Source of the DNA: Anaerolineae bacterium
GTDB taxonomy: Bacteria; Chloroflexota; Anaerolineae; Aggregatilineales; Phototrophicaceae
Assembly: GCA_022820125.1 (NCBI GenBank)
Contig: JAJEGA010000106.1
Location: forward strand, 36,614 to 100,613
Direction: 5' to 3'
DNA length: 64,000 nucleotides
The notes beneath the pieces were generated by a model. The model searched no databases. It saw only the letters and a list, made by a program, of their open reading frames with translations, and was not told the DNA's origin. Positions 60,453 to 64,000 of the stretch are shown here, one piece after another; the stretch's first letter is position 1, and each line of letters begins with the position of its first letter. The position numbers and the translations under genes are program-made.

Positions 60453-61262
60453 ATGGTTCAAAACAGGCTAGTGGAAGTATTCAATAACGACGGTTTTGTG
60501 GTTGTCCCTTCACTGTTTTCGGTGGAGGAGGTCGACTGCTTCAAGGCGCATTTCATGGCGCTGAACGACGCCGGGCACGGCTTCGCTGGCGACAAGCCCG
60601 AGCTGCTGCCCGATGATGATCCGCTAAAAGCTTACCCGCGCATCATTCATTCGCATCGTTGGGACAAGCCCTCGCTGGATTGGCTGCTGGACGAAAGATT
60701 TCGCGCCTGGACGACCGCCCTGCTGGGCGCCGAACCTTATGCCGCGCAGACGATGTTTTATTTCAAGCCGCCGGGCGCGCGCGGTCAGGCGCTGCATCAA
60801 GATCAGACACCCTTGCGCGTCAAGCCCGGCACTTGCCTGGCAGCCTGGATGGCGGTTGATGATTGCGATGAAGAGAATGGCTGCCTGCAGATTGTGCCGC
60901 GAACGCATGACCTGCCTCGGCTCTGCCCGGTTGAAGCGGACCTATCGCGAAGTTTCAGCGCGAATGCCGTACCACTGCCGCCGGGCAGCCAGCCGCTGCC
61001 GGTCATCATGAAGCCGGGCGATGTCGTCTTTTTTAATGGTCAGGTCATCCATGGCAGCTTCCCCAATCACAGCGAGACGCGATTCCGCCGCGCATTAATC
61101 GCCCATTACATTGTCGGCGAGGCGGAAAAGGTGAGCGAGTTTTATCATCCGGTGCTTGACTTCAATGGCGAAGAGGTTGATTTGTTGGCGAACGAAGACG
61201 GTGGACCTTGCGGCGTCTTCGCTGACGATGGGGAGCATGCGATCGAGATGATCCTGCCCTGA
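60453..61262 (+). CDS. Phytanoyl-CoA dioxygenase family Fe(II)/2-oxoglutarate oxygenase
   Basis: 269 aa from ATG 60453 with AGGAG 9 nt upstream; in-frame codons before it lie inside the FemAB gene. The iron triad is visible: HQDQT (H, D) and VIHGSFPNHS (H), with the 2-oxoglutarate Arg in ETRFRRALIAHY. It hydroxylates a small molecule or lipid; the substrate is not known. It lies 16 bp after the FemAB gene and is probably co-transcribed, hinting at a cell-envelope or modified amino-acid substrate. Confidence 0.88.
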   Translation: MVQNRLVEVFNNDGFVVVPSLFSVEEVDCFKAHFMALNDAGHGFAGDKPELLPDDDPLKAYPRIIHSHRWDKPSLDWLLDERFRAWTTALLGAEPYAAQTMFYFKPPGARGQALHQDQTPLRVKPGTCLAAWMAVDDCDEENGCLQIVPRTHDLPRLCPVEADLSRSFSANAVPLPPGSQPLPVIMKPGDVVFFNGQVIHGSFPNHSETRFRRALIAHYIVGEAEKVSEFYHPVLDFNGEEVDLLANEDGGPCGVFADDGEHAIEMILP

Positions 61263-61332
61263 TGGCGTGCAAGGCGCGCGAACTGGGCGAGACAAAGTCC
61301 CGGATCCGGGAGGCTTGGGCCCGCCGCGTTCA

Positions 61333-63834
61333 TCACTCAACCAGCAAGCTGTCGACGGCGCCCAGCCCGGCAATATCGTCGGGCAGTCGCTCTTCCTTTG
61401 ACCAGGCAGCCAGGCGCGTCGCCCGCGGCAGCTGATACATACCAGCCATTAGTTCAATGCCGTCGGCGCGCGGAATCTGGAGTTGGTGGCTGGTGGCCAC
61501 AACCTCCCCGGCATCCCAGATAAATGTGGGATAGCGCCCGTTCCATGGCAGCTTGTCGCTCTGCGATACGATTTCGCCTTGTTCGTCAACGGCATGCAGG
61601 AACACCGACGCATTATAGGAGGGCCGACTCTGCAAAGCTTCCCAGTAGAGTTCTACCTTCACGAGCCCCTCATCAGCGCGTTTGACCCGCACTTTACTCA
61701 GCCGGAAAGCGCCGGCAAATTCGTATGAGAGCGGCACAGCCTCATCTGGTATCGCCGGCTGCTGAGGCTGAGGCGCCTTGACCCAGCCAATCGTGGCAAG
61801 TCGTCCCGTCGCAAGACCGACAAAGCTCTCCGCAGTAAGGTTTCTGCCGTTGGTATGCCAAGCGCCGGCCACCAGTCGATAAGCGCCGGCGGGCAAGGGC
61901 CCGTCGACGGCTAGGCTGAACATCCGCGAATGCGGCTGCCCGGGCGGCCAAAGGACGGTGGGATGCAGCCAGCGCCAAAGATGGCGATCCTGGCTCGCGA
62001 TGACCTCAAAGTCTCGATCAAGCAACTGCAAGAAAGCGCCATATTCATGGCTGACCGGGCGCCCGACCGCCCACTCCAATTCGTATTCGAGGCGTCCTGC
62101 TCCGGCAATCGTGTCAGGTCCCTTGTAGCCCCGCAGATTCAGCTCGCCATTGAATCGCGCCAGCAGCCCATCGCCGGCGGACAGCTGGACTTGTGGCGAC
62201 CAATCGGCAGGCGCCCGTTGGATGCGAGCAATAGCCGGATACGCGCTGCCCGGCATGATTAGCTCGAAAGCCCCGGCTTGTTCGCTTAAAAGCAGAAGTT
62301 TCTCGTCGTCCGTCAGTGGCGGCAGCGTCGTGATGGTCTCGTCGAGCAACAGCGCAAGACGGTCTGCTCGTTCCAAGTAGGCGCCCCGCGCCAAGGACCA
62401 GGGCACGATAACGCGCGTTTGTGGCGGCAGCTCGAAATTCGCTGGCATCGATCCCACCAATGGAAACGCGGGCATGAGCAAGGCGCGCAAAATCGGGTGG
62501 TCAAGCTCCGATAAGGGAATCAGCAGCGGTTTCTTGTCTTGGGCGATTATCCAATCGGCAAGGAACCTTTTGTCCGTCCGGAAGAACCACTCGCTGTGTG
62601 ACAATTCCAGGTCGTGAATGCGCCAGGTCTGCCAATCCGCGCTTGCCCGAAGCCAGTATTCGGCGTAGGTCCGCCGCGCGTTGACGGCGGAGTAAATTCC
62701 CAGGGCGGCGATGCCAATCAAGCAGCCGAGCGCCGCATGTCGCGTCAAGCGAGGGAATGGCTTGATAAGCCAAAACAATGGGATTACGCCAGCGCCGGTG
62801 ACGATGGGAACGACAGCGTAAAGTACATAACTGCGGAGCCCATTCGTTTCGTCGGTGAGCATGGTTGGCAACGCGCAAGCGACCAGCAGGCTCAAGACCA
62901 TAATCGATGCCGGCTGCCGCAGTTGAAGCGCAAGGGCAGCGAAGCCGACAAGAAAGAAGGGGACGAATGGGCTGGAAATCAGCGGGGCGCTCGCCACATT
63001 ATATTGCGGATTCTGGTCGCCCCTGATTAGCAGCTGCGCCGCAACTTGGCGGATCTGAGCGATCCAGCCCCCACCCTCATTGGCGACTACATCGCTCGCG
63101 CGAGCGAGAATCGCGTCCGGCTGAACCAGCAGCAGATAGACGATCGGCAATGTCAGCAGAAAAAGGACGACTGCGGTTGCCAAGAGACCGGGCAGCCATC
63201 GGCGCCAGCCGCTGCGGTGCAAGACCGCCAGATGGACAGCGAGCGGCAGGTAAGCCAGGGGCAGCGCCAGCGCGGCTGTGTATGTGTAACAGCCGAGCGC
63301 CAGACAAATGCCGCTGCGGACGTAGTCGCTCAGCCGATGACGCCTTAACGCGCGACAAGTGAAACCGGCGGCGAAGGCGGCGAAGCCCACCAATGGAACG
63401 GCGCGATAGATTGAACGACTAATAGCGATATGCCCCATGGCGGGCGCCAGGCTCGCCAGCGCCAGCAAGCCAACCAGCAGGCGCAGGCGCCGGGGCTGCG
63501 CGGCGAAGCATCGCTGGCTCGCCCAGAATACAGCCGCCAAAGACAGCATCCCCCAAAGCGCCGATGTATAGCGAAACGCCCATACGCTGTTGCCGAAGAA
63601 TACGGATGTAAGAGCCCCATAGATGCGATTGAACGGCTCGGGCCGTTCATGATCCTGAAACAGCGGTAAACGCCCGCTTTGACTTAAGTATGCCCCATCG
63701 ACCAGGTTGGTCGCCTCATCTCGGCTAATGCCTGGCGGGAATTCGTCCAGACGAAATACGCGCAGACAGCAGCTGACCAGCAGCAGACCGATCAGGCAGG
63801 CGTAGATGACAAGGCTGAAGCGATTATTGGACAC
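61333..63834 (-). CDS. Large GT-C type membrane glycosyltransferase-like protein with two C-terminal beta-sandwich repeats
   Basis: 833 aa. The first helix is followed by FRLDEFPPGISRDEATNLVD, an acidic loop (DE) of the ArnT/PMT type. About twelve membrane segments run to ~400. The C-terminal ~430 residues are soluble: the first repeat is near 575-690 (YELEWAVGRPVS..., PAGAYRLVAGAWH), and the second near 705-820 (VELYWEALQSRP..., LMAGMYQLPRATRL). The second resembles the tail of the 1895-4402 protein. Probably a lipid-linked sugar transferase acting outside the membrane. Convergent with the 2OG oxygenase. Confidence 0.7.
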   Translation of the reverse strand: MSNNRFSLVIYACLIGLLLVSCCLRVFRLDEFPPGISRDEATNLVDGAYLSQSGRLPLFQDHERPEPFNRIYGALTSVFFGNSVWAFRYTSALWGMLSLAAVFWASQRCFAAQPRRLRLLVGLLALASLAPAMGHIAISRSIYRAVPLVGFAAFAAGFTCRALRRHRLSDYVRSGICLALGCYTYTAALALPLAYLPLAVHLAVLHRSGWRRWLPGLLATAVVLFLLTLPIVYLLLVQPDAILARASDVVANEGGGWIAQIRQVAAQLLIRGDQNPQYNVASAPLISSPFVPFFLVGFAALALQLRQPASIMVLSLLVACALPTMLTDETNGLRSYVLYAVVPIVTGAGVIPLFWLIKPFPRLTRHAALGCLIGIAALGIYSAVNARRTYAEYWLRASADWQTWRIHDLELSHSEWFFRTDKRFLADWIIAQDKKPLLIPLSELDHPILRALLMPAFPLVGSMPANFELPPQTRVIVPWSLARGAYLERADRLALLLDETITTLPPLTDDEKLLLLSEQAGAFELIMPGSAYPAIARIQRAPADWSPQVQLSAGDGLLARFNGELNLRGYKGPDTIAGAGRLEYELEWAVGRPVSHEYGAFLQLLDRDFEVIASQDRHLWRWLHPTVLWPPGQPHSRMFSLAVDGPLPAGAYRLVAGAWHTNGRNLTAESFVGLATGRLATIGWVKAPQPQQPAIPDEAVPLSYEFAGAFRLSKVRVKRADEGLVKVELYWEALQSRPSYNASVFLHAVDEQGEIVSQSDKLPWNGRYPTFIWDAGEVVATSHQLQIPRADGIELMAGMYQLPRATRLAAWSKEERLPDDIAGLGAVDSLLVE

Positions 63835-63915
63835 GCTTTATGTGAAATAGATTTGCCAGAAATGGGCTGATCGCCAAAATGGAGTAGCACACAACCATGA
63901 TGGAGAGCCAGCCCA

Positions 63916-64000
63916 ATGACCAGTATAGACCTTACGACTTTGTTTACCATCCTTTTTGTTATCGTTGACGATTGGTATCTTGAGAAAGGATGCCAGTTCT
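63916..64000 (+). mobile_element. Transposase, N-terminal 28 codons (cut by window edge)
   Basis: The ATG at 63916 opens MTSIDLTTLFTILFVIVDDW, a start typical of DDE-type insertion-sequence transposases common in Chloroflexota and cyanobacteria. The frame runs off the right edge, so family and intactness cannot be judged. The 80 bp between it and the GT-C gene probably contain the left end of the element, but no clear inverted repeat can be fixed without the right end. Confidence 0.55.

Overview
The window is a 64-kb chromosomal segment, moderately GC-rich, carrying mostly housekeeping genes with a few accessory genes at the edges. The gene set suggests Chloroflexota, probably an Anaerolineae-like, respiring, menaquinone-using lineage. 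The evidence is two S1-domain ribosomal protein paralogues in tandem, a short archaeal-type ProRS, GT-C membrane proteins with C-terminal beta-sandwich domains, a complex I cluster with two NuoM genes, and F0 genes separated from F1. This placement is inference; there is no rRNA or other marker here to fix it. No tRNA, rRNA or CRISPR array was seen.

Layout. 1-4402: end of a di-haem peroxidase-like gene and two GT-C membrane glycosyltransferase-like genes. 4404-8092: CHAD protein, SDR, YbaK-type deacylase and phosphofructokinase. 8456-13438: DNA polymerase III alpha (dnaE) and mutM. 13758-19911: MBL hydrolase, secA, a VTT-domain membrane protein, PRPP synthetase and thioredoxin. 20160-27143: heat-shock block hrcA / grpE-dnaK-dnaJ followed by prmA and a menaquinone methyltransferase. 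27275-36716: translation and RNA genes on the minus strand (infA, rpsU, two S1 paralogues, a phosphoribosyltransferase, two methyltransferase-like genes, a small ORF, pnp, rpsO). 36821-45381: a double-NYN protein, proS, MazG-like, two sugar-transfer genes and murE. 45559-58027: a continuous membrane bioenergetics block on the minus strand. 58300-63834: two FemAB-type aminoacyl transferases, a 2-oxoglutarate oxygenase and a third GT-C protein. 63916-64000: the start of a transposase.

The most unusual part is the bioenergetics block. nuoA-H-J-K-L-M-M2-N encodes every membrane-arm subunit of complex I plus one extra antiporter-like subunit, but no peripheral-arm gene (B, C, D, E, F, G, I). The second NuoM lacks the conserved TM7 lysine, and NuoL has what looks like an extended lateral helix and a His-rich loop. 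It runs straight into an F0-only ATP synthase cluster (AtpI/Z, a, c, b). There subunit a has an insertion of roughly 170 residues and subunit b carries the C-terminal domain of delta. No F1 gene is present.

Dispersed palindromic repeats with GTAGGGGCG arms occur between genes. One 160-bp element is present three times, and shorter hairpins with different but self-complementary arms occur at 8281, 13643 and 45521. Many candidate promoters have an extended -10 (TGnTATAAT-like), and several clear intrinsic terminators follow minus-strand genes.
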